Part shown: positions 1-13,000 of the stretch, in pieces
Layout of the letters: each line of letters begins with the position of its first letter
Position numbering within the stretch: the first letter of the stretch is position 1
NCBI GenBank assembly: GCA_036250225.1
Contig: JAPZLL010000001.1
Span: forward strand, 1,736,001 to 1,800,000
Length of the DNA: 64,000 nucleotides
Source of the DNA: Cercophora sp. LCS_1
Lineage: Eukaryota; Ascomycota; Sordariomycetes; Sordariales; Lasiosphaeriaceae
Direction of reading: 5' to 3'
Translations under genes and position numbers: made by a program
The notes under the pieces: model-generated
What the model saw: only the letters and a program-made list of their open reading frames with translations
Told to the model about the DNA's origin: nothing
The model's database searches: none

Positions 1-2681
1 TCCGGCGACTGGCTGGCCCGCCGGCGTCCGTGTCGGGTCTGTCGTTGTGTGCCGTCTCTTGGCATTTTTTTCTCGGTTTGGCGGAAGGAAAAAGAAATGA
101 GAGAGGCCCGTTACGGTAACGGTTGTCTGAGCTCTTGATCGAGATGCAAAGTGCTTGCACCGGTGAAACAACCAGCAGGTTTGTTCAATTTTTTTTTTTT
201 TCACTCTGGCCGTTGACAACTCACAAGTTCGGTCCCCGCCCTGGTGTCTGGGTGGAGCTACTTACTCCTCGGAACATGGCAGTGCCGTTCTGTGCGACAG
301 CACACTGCACACGCTACTGCACCGTGGGCAATGCGCAGACAGCCTACAGTGCCTGCCTGCATCCCCTAACTCCTGCTGGAAGGATGGGTGCTCATCCATA
401 CAGGTCCCCGAGGCACATAGCACGTGCAAGATCATGGGGAATGTCATTCGGCCCTTGAGAGCTGCTTCCATGATCGCATGTGGTTACGACTCCCTACACA
501 GCACAAGCATGCGAGGGGATTCCCGGACTTGTTCACCGACTTACAGCACGTACTCGGGGTTTCTTATTCTCTCATCAGTCTACACTAGTGGCAAGTGGCC
601 ATGTTTGCAGTCGAGGTTCACGGGTTTCGCCGAGGATACACTACTGTGCATCCCGCCCAGCCCTTCTTCTTCTTCTTCTTCTTCTTCTTCAAGTGAGGGG
701 AAGAAGAAAAAGCAAAGTCTGATGGGGGGCTAGCGCTGTCCCGGGAGAACGGGACTGCACCCTCTTGGCCCAAACTTGTGTTGGAGGTGTGCGTTCCAAT
801 GCGACAAGGCGCGTTTCCGTTTGCCTCTCTTTCTCTCTCTGGGTGTGTGGTTTTCTTTTTTTTGACGAGTCATTGGAGTCAGCTGGGAGAATCCGACAGT
901 TTGGGTGGGGCGAAAGAGTTCATTGGTGTGTGGCGGGTTTGTTTGCTTTTTTTTCCCGACTCTGTCCGTTTGATGGCACTTGATCACCTTCTTTTGGTGA
1001 GGACAGCTGAGGGGCGCGGCGGTTTGGGGAGCTTGGCGTGGAGCAAGTGGCGTTGATGGAGGCGGTTTGCGTTTCGGTCAGTCAGTCGCGTGATGATGAG
1101 ATTGTTTGCTTGTTCGCTTGTGGCGAAGCTGAGCTGGCGGGCGATGGGAGGTCTGCTACGTAGGAAGCGCGTTTCTCACGCTGAGCATCTGATGTGATGC
1201 CGAGGGAGGGGAGTGGGGGGTGAGATGTCGGCAGTTTGCGAGACGGGCCGATGCGGGGAACCGAGTTTGGGAGTTTCCCTCCCTTTGCACGGCGAGTTAT
1301 GCCGGCGGTCAATTACGGCCAAGGGATAATATCGTGTGTGGTTTTGTGAGGGGTTTTTGGTACAGTATGAATGTGGCATGTGAATGTCGGTTGTTTGCTT
1401 CGACACGTGATGGGGCGTATTGGGGAAGGGAGAAGGGGAGTGTGCTTTTTTGGCTAAGGGGGGATGTTTGGCAAAAGCACGAAACGGAAACGGTGACTAG
1501 CTTGGATTTTTTTTTTTTTTGAAGTGATGAAAGGAATGATGCCGAGATGGTTTGGTTTGGGTCGTATTCGTATGTTTGAGTGAGGGGATGGCCCGGATGA
1601 GGCGAGGTGTTGGATGATTGATACCGAGGAGTAAGTGGTGTTGGGGATACATGTGCCTTGGGGTAATCCGTATGTGGTTTCTTAGTGCTTTGCAGTCTAT
1701 CTTCACTGTGAGTTGATGAATGGTTGACGTCGCCTCTTTGGTGTGCTCTCGTGGCCTACATCTACTGTGGGCTTCTTGAGGCAGGGCGGCTTGAACTGTA
1801 CCAAGTGTTACAGGGTCGCGGCGTGCCAGGTAGAAGCCACGCCACAAAGGCAACCTCTCATGAGGGTAACAGGATACCAAGGCTGTGGTTCATTATTCGC
1901 CAATGGCTTATGTGCTCAATCCTCCGGGTTCGGAGACATGCCGTTGCCACAACACAGGTGGGCTTCCTGATAAAGGGAAGGCGATTGAGCGGTACCTAAG
2001 AGAGTTGCTGCTATGTTGGTCCTTGGCCATCGACAGCTTGTATACGGGCTTGGTAGCCCGGACTGTCATCGTCTGTGTATGTCACACGCAGAACACCAGT
2101 GCTTCATCGAATGGTACCAAGAGACACTCGCCATTCGGGGACCTTGCCAGTGTTGGTATTGCTAGAGCAGTGGCACGTCCTTCGGAGGATTGGGCAGAAG
2201 CTAGAGACGAATAACGAACGCAGGTTTATAATTCTGTCGACTAGTTACTTGAGCGGCTGGTTTTGGTGGGATGACTTCTGCTTGTGCATGGTGCCCTGAA
2301 ATGTAAATGAGCGTTAATTCCAACGCTGGGCATAAGTTTGTGTCGGTTTCAACGCCAACGACTACAAGGCATAAGCGGTTCAAGAGGGACGGACGTCAGA
2401 TCTGATATGAGTTCCCGTCCTATCAGCGGTGTCTTGGTTGAATGTCAGTCTTTGCGTTTACGGAGGGTGCCAACATGACCAACCTATTCACGTGAGTATA
2501 ATTTACACTTTATCCCGCCCCTATTCTGTGGCCCACCCACAGGTCCCGACTCAAGACGAATCCACACTGCAGCAGGGTCCTCCCTCCCTCCCTCCCTCCT
2601 CCCCCAATCCTCGCTATTCCCACACTTCAATGTTCGCACACTCACAAAAAGTCAAATATCCCCACAAACCTCCATCGAACA
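1..2681. other. Gene-free left flank
   Basis: I see no convincing protein gene here. The open frames are short, overlap one another and lack conserved motifs or splice-consistent continuation. The stretch carries simple-sequence tracts: (TTC)9 at 664-690, a T14 run at 1507-1520 and a C/T-rich stretch around 2577-2600 just upstream of the tRNA gene. It may be the flank of a gene lying left of the window. I cannot assign a function. Confidence 0.5.
664..690 (+). repeat. (TTC)9 microsatellite
   Basis: Nine perfect TTC units are visible, followed by a purine-rich stretch. The repeat is intergenic, and any short open frame crossing it is made by the repeat. Confidence 0.9.
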
Positions 2682-2795
2682 GGCGAGATGGCCGAGCGGT
2701 CTATGGCGCCACGTTAAGGAATCATCCCTTAATCCCCCTCTGAATACTCAGATCCGTGGTCCGAAAGGGCGTGGGTTCGAATCCCACTCTCGTCA
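2682..2795 (+). tRNA. tRNA-Leu(AAG) with intron
   Basis: A complete class II tRNA can be folded by eye. The 7-bp acceptor stem pairs 2682-2688 with 2788-2794, with one G-T pair and discriminator A at 2795. The D-arm carries the GGCCGAGCGGT-type box A. The anticodon stem pairs 2709-2713 with 2755-2759, and the anticodon AAG is at 2716-2718. The T-arm (GTGGG/CCCAC) has the usual TTCGAAT loop. A long variable arm fits leucine. An intron of about 34 nt (2720-2753) interrupts the anticodon loop after position 37, the canonical place for tRNA introns. A T6 run at 2801-2806 is the likely Pol III terminator. In fungi A34 of this anticodon is normally converted to inosine. Confidence 0.93.
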
Positions 2796-2800
2796 GTCCC

Positions 2801-2806
2801 TTTTTT
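2801..2806 (+). terminator. Pol III T-run terminator of tRNA-Leu
   Basis: Six consecutive T residues lie six bases after the tRNA 3' end, the usual fungal Pol III termination signal. Confidence 0.75.
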
Positions 2807-4073
2807 GGTTCTTCTCGCCACATCTTGACGAGATATTGTCTTAAGTTTTTGGCTTTTTGGTACTGGGTCTACATCTGGAGACGATATGTAAACAGTGGTG
2901 GTGTCGGTTTGTTTGCGGCCGGTTGTGTTACGTAGTGCGTTGATCTCAGACCGACCTTCTTGAAACCCCGGGTATTATTATACATCTATACCCGAAGAAT
3001 TTATGTTTCTAAACTGGACGGCGTCTCGTAACTCGGCGGGACATTGTATGACAATGGGGCGGGCTAGCAACATAACACGCAAATGTGGCTCTGCTTCTTT
3101 TTACCCTGTCTGAACCTTGTGTAACACAACAAGCTGTATGTTATGCATATTAAGGGTAAGCTACCGTGAGCGAGAAGTAATGGGGAAAATGGAGGGATTT
3201 GGCGTGAATTCAGTTCATGTTCTTGTCTCTCTTGCCGATAAGATCCTCCGGTCAAGCCGAAAAAGCCTGATGAGCTTGTCAGAAAGATTTTTCCTATAAA
3301 AGTTAGCGGCTGGGTTTTATAATCCCCCTTTAGATTCGAGTTTGGATTTAGGTTGGGACACCATACCATGACGTCCAGGTGATATAAAGGTGAGAGATAT
3401 TATCTGGGTTAAAACGCCCGTTTAAAAACAGGTTGATAGATGGGTTTATTTATACTGGGCTCAAGTCTGGTTGAGGTACGTTTAGAACCTGGATCGGTTC
3501 TACGTTCTACCCGGCTCAGAACTCCTTTTGAGCCTTGGGTTCAGCATTGTTGAAATGTGAACTGGGACTAAATTAGATCTGGATGCAGACTAGGTTCAGT
3601 TGTAATTCTGCGGGGTTGGTGTCGAGTTCGAACCCAAGCCAAGATGGGGTTACAAAATGTCGAAATGGATCGAATGTGTGTATTTATCTGGGTTTATCCA
3701 ACGTCGCGGCCCTGAAAGAGCAGGAGAGCCGAAGCCACAGGTCGAGGGTGTTCATCTCAAAAAAATTGGGTAGCATCTGCGTCTCTGAGACAGGGACAAC
3801 AATGTAGCATCAGGGCCTCGAGGGAGGAGGATGGACCGAAAGTCGACTCACACCCAGAACATGAATGGCATATACCAATCCATTGATATCTAAATACCCA
3901 GCCAACACCCCGCTCAACATGCTACCTCGCTCAATGTTCCCGCCCATGCAATAGCTGCCGCCATCTAACGCAAGGAAAAAAAGAAGAAGCCCCCCAAAAT
4001 TAATGAACCCAACTCAACGAAGAAAAGAAAGGTAAAACGAAAGTTGCCTTGTACATTATGTGTAGTTCCTTGC
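2807..4073. other. Gene-free, AT-richer intergenic region
   Basis: No coding sequence is recognisable. From about 2990 to 3800 the DNA is visibly more A/T-rich than the flanks and repeats loose variants of CTGGGTT and GGGTTTA-like words, which could be decayed repetitive DNA but shows no clear unit. The right end (about 3800-4073) is the 3' flank of the Fmp27 gene on the minus strand. Confidence 0.45.
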
Positions 4074-7000
4074 TCAGCCCCTCCGACTCAATCGTCTAAC
4101 CAGTCCCGTCTTCTCTGCCTTCTCCTCTTCCTCCCTTTCCTCCTCGATGCTCTCCCGCCGCTCAAGGCTCACCCGTCCATTCCCGCCGTTTTGATCCCTC
4201 GCAACGATGGTGCTCTCTCTGTCCTTCAGCCGATGTGTAAAGGCACTGATCTTGTCTTTGAAGAAGCCTCCTCCGCCTCCCCCGCCGGCGCTCTTCCTCC
4301 TGTCCAGGTCCTCGCCGAACCCAACAGTTTGGCTGTAGCTGGTTGCCGGCCGTGAAATACTGGGGGTATAGTGTCCCCCAAATAATCTGGATCCTCCACT
4401 CGAGGTGGGCCTCAACAGCCCCGAGAAGGCGCTTCGGTGGCCGCCTTCTGTTGACCCGGTTGGTGTCCGTTCCTGAGGCGTTGGCGGCGTCATGGTTAGG
4501 AAAGCAGGTATCGCGCCTGCTGCCTGTGTGTTGACCGTCACGGCGCCGCCGGCAGCAATGTTGCCAGAGCGATGGGATCTGGACGAAGCGATGCTCGGAG
4601 ATCTACTCGCCGACGGGGCAGGGATTGAAGTCTGCGACCGACGGATCGACCGGGGTGGTGAGCGCGAAAAGTCGACGGGCGATGTGCCGTACAGCGAGGA
4701 CGAGTCGTCGCCCGAGTTGTCTCTTGAGTCGGCCGACAGGGCCGGGGTGGCGAGGAGGACCGACGAGGTGGCCAGCTCGCGAAGCTTGGACTGCTGCGCC
4801 GTCGACGGCCGGTGCTTGGAGAACTTGTTGCCAATGATGGCGCCCGTGTGCGAGATGAGGGCCTTGATAACACGGCCCTTGAGCGCGAGGGCCAGGTCAA
4901 GGTTAGACCACGTCTTGTTGCGGTACTCGATCGTTGGCAGCCGGAAGACAAAATCGTGCACGTCCTCGATGTTGCGGTCGCCCTTGCCCTTGTAGCTGAG
5001 GCACAGCACGACCGACGGCATCTTGATGTAGGCAAACGTCATGAAGCTGGACGCACGGTCAATCATCTTGGTGAGGTCGTCCGACTTTTTGGTCTTTTCC
5101 TCCTCGTTTGCCGACCGGTGTCGTAGCCCGAACCGGGAGCCCCGCCGCGCCTCGCTGTTGCTGGCAGCCGACAGCCCGTCCTTGGACGAGAGACCCGTCG
5201 ATGTGCGCGGGATGCCGGGGCGCGGGGCCCCGCTGCGGAGGGACTCATACGATCGCTTCTTGCTGGGGAACTTGCCGGTGCCGGCCGAGCGGAAGAGGCG
5301 GAACGACGTGCCCTCGCCCGAGTGGATGCTAACCGCATTTTGCTTGCTGGGGCTGGAATCCGGCTCCGACGTCAGCGTGGGCCGCAGACGCAGCTCGAGT
5401 GACCCGGGTCGCGTGCTAAACGACATCTGGTCCTTGTCCTTGTCCTTGTCGGCCGTTCCCAGCCGGATGGATTCGCTGAGCGACTCGTTGTCGCCCTCGT
5501 CCTCCTCGCCTTCGGGCGGCGACTGCTTGATCATGAACGGCGAGTCATTCTTGCCCGTCGATAGCTTGCCGCCCTCAGTGCCCGGGAAGATGTACTCAAA
5601 CAACTTCTTGCCCACTTCGCGCTCCAGTTGGATCTTCAGCGGGAACAGGTTGACCTCAAAGTGGTCCATGACGGGGATTCCGGCAATGGCCTCGAGCATG
5701 TTCCAATAGACGCGGATCATGGGCTTGGACCCATCAAAGCCGCCCGCCTCGCCGTCGACATAGGGCGCCACCATGGCCGGGTAGATGGCGTCGGGCAGCA
5801 GGTTGAGGCCCAGGATGCTCCCGACCTGGATCAGGTTGATGTGCGACCCGTCTGCGTTGTCGGTCCGGTCGTACTCGACGTTCTTGAGCTGGAGCTCTAC
5901 GAGCGGCTCGTTGGTGTCTCGGATTAAGTGCCACACGATTTCCTTAGCCGTAATGCTCCACTTGAGCAGCGCGTTGCTTGCCGTGTTCTCAACTTTTCTC
6001 TGCGACGTCGTGATGGCCTTCATCATGAAGAACAGGTCGTCCTCGCACGCGGCCAGGTCCCGTTCCACAGACAGCCTGTCCTCCCAGCCCTTTTTGTCGA
6101 GCAGCCGGGAGTTGGTCTGGAAGTGCGTCTTAATCTCCTCAAGCTGCCGCACCCGCTCTTGCAGCCGCCCCACCATCTCTGGCGCGCCTCGCAGGTCGCT
6201 AAAGTCAGACGCCAGCATGATTTTCTCGAGTCGCTCGTTGCGCGTCTTCTCCAGCGGCTCGTTGTACATGAGAAGGTCCACCACAATAACGTAAATGGCA
6301 TAGTACTGCGATGAGTTGCACAGCGCGTGCGCTTGCGGGAATTCAACCCATAGGTTGTCCATCCTGCTCTCGGTGCTGTCGTGCAGCGCCACGCTGGCGT
6401 TATCGCTTGTGTTGACCTCGTCGTTGTACTTCAGCCGCAACGTGTTGTACTTATCATACCGCAGCATGGCTGACGTCTTCTGGACGACGCGCTTGAACCC
6501 GAACGGATCAGCCTCAAAGTCAAACATGACCTCCATTGGCACCCACGGCGGCCACGACGATCCAACCGGGGTACCGTACGTGTTGCCCGAGTACATAGAC
6601 ACCAGCTGCGTTGAGAACCACTTCTGGTGTGTCACAAAGAACTGCGTGCTGTCCATGTTGACCAGGAAGCGCCGCTGCACGAGACCGCTGACATTATCCG
6701 AGATCCGGCTCTTGTCAAGCACTTCCACCACCTTAAGCTCCATGCCCTTGGCCGTGATGAGCACCACGTGCTTCTTGTTCTTGTCGCTCTGGAGCTGAAT
6801 CTGTGGCGCAATCAAACGGACATGGTAGCTGTTCTGCGGCGTAAATTCGTCGGCGATACCGCCCGAAAGGTCCGCCATGGACGGGTTTGTTTGCTCCATT
6901 GGTTCTCCGCAGGGACCCGTGGTAGAAAACTTTCTTCCGTCCCCTAATATCTTGCGGAGCTTGTCTTCAAAGTCCTTCTGTATGTCACGATCACCACCGT

Positions 7001-10000
7001 TGGTGTCTGGCGTGTTGGCCGTGGCGCTGGTTGGCGCGGCAGTGCTGCTCTTCGCCGTTTTGGACTTGTTTTGCTCTTCGACAATGTCGAGGATGAATTT
7101 GATGGCCGGGCGTGAGAGGTAGTAGACGAAACCGCGGCGCTGGCTGACCTGGTGGATGTACCGGAGTATGATGTTTCGCAGTGTGTTGTTCCACTTCAGC
7201 TGCATGTTGTGCACAACGAATCGGTTCTTGAAGTCGCTCGCAAACTCCCCCTCGGTCTCGGCAAGCGTATCATCCATGTTCACAGCCGACTGAGTGCTGG
7301 ATTCAGAGCCCGTGAGATCTGAGGACGCATCACTGTCGCTGTCTGAGCCGGCCTTCTGCGACATACCCCTCAGCATCCCTTCCAAAAACGTTTTCTTACC
7401 CGCTAGGACAACGGTATGCCGGTTGAGTATGTCGAATTCGGTCCGGAGATCTGAGTCGCTGTGGTCGGTACGGACGAGGCGGAGTTCGAGATCTCCGAGG
7501 TTCCTGTGGTGTGTCTCCATCTGTTGGTCTAGTTGCTCTAGCCGCCGGCGAATGAGTTGACTCTGGACCCTCCTAGGGTCGTCGTCCTGGCTCATGATGC
7601 ACAAGTGCGTTGGCTCCTGACCAAACGGACTACTCCTGTCGGGATCACCGTCAATAACGCCGCTGATGTCCGTTTGCCGAAAGTACGTGATGCGTGGCGC
7701 AAAGGCCAACGGAAGAATCTTAGTGTCCGGGTTTGGCTCGGTTGGCAGGATCCAATCCAGCTCGACGAAGTCATCCATGTCGATCCACGTCAGGTCGTTG
7801 TCAGGAATGGTGAATCGCGATAGGTCGTCTTCGTCATCCTGCTCGGTGGGGTGAGGCGTCAGTGATTGCTTCATCAACGCCTCGGCCGTCGAAGCCCGGA
7901 TACTGGCTGACACGGCGCGGATATCAGCAGAGACTAGATCAAGCTGGCCGGCATGGAGTTTCATGCCCGTTGTCCTCGCTTGCGTCCCTCTCCCACGGTC
8001 TCGGGTGTTGAACTCTTCGCGCCTCTGGTGAAGATCGAGCATCCAGCTATCAAACCTAACCTTGATGCCCGTTGCTGAGACGGTATTCTCCGATTGGTCT
8101 TCGACATCCTTGTGCTTGTAGATGTGGCTGAGGAAGAGGGGCGCGAGCAACAGGTTGTACTTGATGGTGGCGAGATGTCTCCCGAATTTCTTGCTGTTCT
8201 TCTCTCTGCCGGGCCACAAGGATCCTTGGCGAATCGGCAGGGAGAGCGGGCCGCTGAAGAGCGACCACCAGTTGAAGAAATGTGTGAAGAAGCGGGGAGT
8301 GACATGGACCGCGTTGTAGCTTCGCGATGGTTCGGCGCTTGAGGCCGACCATTCGCGGTCGACCGGCGCTCGTACAGCGATTGAGAGGTGGATATGTTGG
8401 CTGCGGAACCCGCGGAACGCATCATATGGCTGGCTTTTCGTACCCTTGGCGTGCTGTGGTGATTTGAGCACGACTTCATAGTGTGGCTTGAACTCGAAGC
8501 TTCTGTTACCGTGCTCGATGGCTCGCTCGAACACGAGGCCAGCGAGAACCTGCACCTTGCCAGAAAGCTTCATGACTACCTTTTTGAAAGATGCCCCGGC
8601 CTTGTGGCTGGCATCGCTTGCGACGCTCTCGTCGTCTCCCTGGCGCCGACGAGCCTCGCGGACCTGGTGGCTGTAGTCAGGGATAGCTAGGACATATTCA
8701 CCACTGTCAACCGTCATGAAGCGCTTGGGATCGTCATCCGTGTGGATGTTCCATCTGACGTCGTTGCGCCAGCACATGATAAAGCCAGCACCGTTGCCCG
8801 TCACTTGGTAAGGATCTCGTGTTCCCTTGAGCGCCAGATGCACGTCGCCATCGCCGCGCCATGCGACTCGCATGCGCGAGTGGAAGTTGAGCCGGATCTT
8901 GTCCCAGAACCCAACCTTGTCTGAAGGGTCGAGTTGTGGTTTGGTGAACGACTCGATGGCCATCATCATGTCCTGGATTGCTGGCTGGTATGACGGACCC
9001 CAAGTTATTCGTGTCGGGTTGGCGGTCATGATCTCGATGCTCATGTCTGAGTAAGACTTTACTGGCCCAACAGTTCGCCGCACGTCGATGGCAAAACTTC
9101 CTTCGTGGGATATGATGGGGTCCAGGTTTCGTGGAGGGACAACCTGAACCCTGATCTTTCGTGTCGACTCGATACCCCTGAATTCCTCGGCAATCACAAA
9201 GTCTGTCTTCATAGACAGGGCTGGAACCCGAGCTGATTGGCCCGACCGCGTGGGCGGGACATGTACAAAAGGCAGCGGATAGTCTCGAAGCGATATTCTG
9301 GCCTCTCCCATATTGATTTGGACATTCATGGGAATCAGCAGCGCGTACTTCATGTCCTTGGGCATGCCTTTGCCGACTTTGTGCAAAAAGTCAGGGAGAT
9401 CCTTCATTTGGAACGAAGGCTTGTCAATGACAAACTGCAGGTCGTTTATGAGGGCCGACATCAGCGCCGGTCGGTGAGGAACCTCCAGTATTCGTTCGCT
9501 GTCGTCCAGGTCGTCGGGAATCTCGTCCTGGCCCCAGAAGAGGGCACGAGAATCCTTCATGTCATTCTTGGCGATGGCATAGTGTCGATCGATACGTTGC
9601 TTCCAACTCTGTGCATTGTGGACATTGAGGTTGTGTCGGGCATCGGCGATGGAAACCCGAGCAGTCGCACTGAGACTTGAACCACCCTCGGGATCATACC
9701 GAAGCCTTCTGCCGCGGAGGTGGCCTTCGCTGACTGCCCGTTTCTGGTCGTCGGCGCTACGACTCCGAACATGAGAGCCTGCGGGGTGGGACTGGCGGCC
9801 GGGGGCTGCGGACCGTGTCCGGAGCTTGGTAGAGTCCTTCCTCGATTCAGCCTCGTGGATCTTCTTAACTTTAATCCTGAAAGCCTCCTCTCGAGCTTGT
9901 CGCTGCATCAACTCTATCTTGCCCGCCCTGTAGATGACACCCAGCTTCCATTCAAAGGCGCCATCTTCTAGCTCGAAGAGAAGTGTCCGTGTCCGCAACG

Positions 10001-13000
10001 ATATTTTGGGCACGTTTTTAGGCCCCTCGGGCCCCTTGTCGAGAATGTATTCGTTGGTGCCTGTCTTGAACCTGTGGTGGAGTTGTTGGACGGCCTTGAA
10101 TGTGTTGATGAAGTTGTCTGAGATTTTGTGGATGATCATCTCATGCGGCACAGCTAGGCGGATCGTGTCCGAGACGATATCGAACATCCGCTCCTCCTGG
10201 ACGGCCCCGCTGGAGATCTTTCGGCGCGATTCTCGGTAGTCGAGACGGCCATTGTTGATACTAATAATCCTTGCCCAGACTCGGTGCATCCTCGGAGCTT
10301 CAGCATAGAGCCGAATCAATTTGGCTTGTAGATATGGCGGCGACCAACGCTGACGACCAGCCTCCATGTTGTAGATTTGCAGCATCATTGCAGGGTCATT
10401 TGGCATCTCCGCCTTGACTTGAATGAGGGTTGCCCTGATGTCAACAGACACGAGTTCATGGTTGACTCTGTTTGACTCATTGTCGCCCAGTGGCCAGTCC
10501 GGAACACCCCGGCCTGAAGGGGGCGAGAGGTGGCCAATTACCCGTCTTTGGAACGATGGTGTTGTTGGGGTGCTTGGCTCGGGTACAGCATCCTTACTGG
10601 CTCTGGCAAATGCCTTGCGAAGAACCGAGACCGCGACGGCCACTGAGTAATGGCGGTAGAGCGAGTACTGGACGAGAAGCGTCCGGATATGGGAGTGTAT
10701 ATGGAGAACGGGGCCTTGATTGTCGCTCAGGGTCGAGAATGCTAGTTCCAGCTTTGGAATGTTGATGAATGGCTCAACCTCCCATTTTTCGGCGCTCTCA
10801 ACCATGAAGGCTTCCAGCCCACGCATATGAATAACAACCCGACGGCCATCGCCATCGTGGTGGTACTTTTTTCTTGGGGACATCGGGACACTTCGGAGGA
10901 GGTCAACCTCGGGGTTCACCATACTCCGACTACTCGCCCTCCGTCGTGATGGTCGCCGCTGTAGCCCATCCAGTTTCTGAGCTCGATATTCGGCAGACCA
11001 CGAGTCGAGTTGTATCGCAACGCCTCTCGAATCTTCAGAGATATCCTTGTCCACGCCTGCAACCTCGAGGCTAAAGTCGGAAAATTGCAGCTGGAAATGC
11101 AGCAGCCAGGCAGGCATGGCACGGAGGAAATTGGATTCTCGGGGCGTTTTCGACGCCGTTCTCTTATCTGGCTGGACGTTTAACCGCAGCTGGCGCACGA
11201 TTTGGCGCAGGCCATCCGCTATTTCCTCTCGGACCATCTTCACCGAGAAGGTCTGGAGGTTTCCGGTAGCGACAACGTGCACGTCGGGTGTGGCGTTTAG
11301 CTGCACTTTGAGGTCGAACGTTTCCGTCTCTAGGAGGTCGAACCTCGCACCGGCTGATGTTTGGTAGTATAGGTTGTGTGTCTGCACCCTCATGGTTGAG
11401 GCGAGCGAATAATGGAGGTCCTCAACAGCCGAGTGAAAAGATTCCACATCTAGCGACACTGATGAGATGGACGATATAATTAGGTCAAACTCGTCGGGAT
11501 CAAAGGATTTTTGCACGGGCGGGAGTGCTATCCTTAAGACGGGCTCGTGCATTGAGAATTTAATGTTTGCTTTGGGAAGGAGACGGGAGATGAGCATGTG
11601 TCGGTGCTGCTGCCGAGATTTGGGTGCCTTTGGCTTCGGCCTCATCATTGCTAAAAGGAGTGGAAGGTGACGAGGGTCAAGGTCGACTGACGGCGATGTT
11701 ACAACCGAGTTTGCGAAGAGTATATTCGCGTTTCGTTCCTCTGCTGTGCCTTCGTCTGCCAACTCAACGGTCTTGGACGGTAGAGTGGTGCGGACGGTGG
11801 TGGTGGCCATGGGAATGTACATGAGCCTATCAGACTTGCCATGCCCATCGTCGAGGCCGATAGAGATGGACAGGGCGGCAGCCAGAGCCTCGTGTGCAAT
11901 GTCTTTAGAGGGAAAGTACATCCTATGCGCTGGTGACTTGGGATCAAGCCTATGAAGATCGATACCGACTTCCTTCATGGACGCATTCAAAAGAATGGGA
12001 GGGCCACCGGTCTTGATCGCCTCAATCTTTTTTGTGAACCCGACGAAGCTGACAGCGAACTGGACCTCCTTAATGCCCCTGAGTATAGAGCCTGCCAGTT
12101 CTTTCGAATCCGAGACCGTTTGCATGAGCTCGGAACTGGTGCTCCCGGGGGCGTCAAGCTCTTGGATGACTTTGTCAACAAAGACTTCCACCGGTTCTGA
12201 CTGATCGAAAGTGCGACTAGTCTGTGACCGGATCTTCTTGTATTGGTGGACGCTGTGGTGGACATCGTCGTACGGGATGTGTACCCGGCCCAGCTTGAGG
12301 GCGACAGCGGTATCCCTGAGACCGTCAAGGGCTTCGTAGAGAAACCCATGAATGTTGAGGCTAGCGCTGTCCAGCACCTCAAGCGATTCCCTCCCGTCCG
12401 CCGTGAACAAAACACTTCGCAATGTGACGATCCATTCGGCTTGTCTCTGGTGGCCTTTTCTCTCCGTCCTGCCCTGGAGAAAAAATCGTGCACGGTCGAC
12501 CATTTTCCGGCGGGTATCGACGGCAACTGTAACGCTACCAACTTGTAGGGTGCCTACATCCACAATGTTGACGGCCGAGTTGGTTGCAACGACATCCACC
12601 ATCCGTAGCCAGTTCAGCTTGCGGTGAAGACGTTTGACTCGCTCCTTGATCTTGGTAAGGTGCCTCCATGTCTCGCTGCGCCCACCAGACCCGTTGTCAC
12701 GCCGCAGAGCCGGTGTTTTTGGAGTTTTGGCTACCGCTTCCCCTTCCCCGTTGACCTCGCCTTGGAGAGCGCCCTCCTCGGCCTCGGCCGCGGCGGCCTT
12801 CTCCTTGCCACTCTCATATTCGCGGAGGTCGAGAGTGAAGACAAGTTCGCTAAGGACTATGCTGAGCCATGTAGGCTGGGCGAAGGTCGGCCGGTGGACA
12901 TTGAGGCCGAGGCCGCGGATCTCGATACGGACGCCATCGCGGGGCGTGTAGGCAAGTCTTCGGAGGGAGAAGTAGCCGATGCGCTGGATCGATATTCCGG

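Noticed and set aside
3615..3645. A TTCGAAC word resembling a tRNA T-loop
   Set aside because: The flanking bases do not form a T-stem and no acceptor, D-arm or anticodon arm can be placed.
2990..3840. A decayed transposable element in the AT-richer stretch
   Set aside because: There are loosely repeated words but no terminal repeats, target duplication or enzyme remnants.
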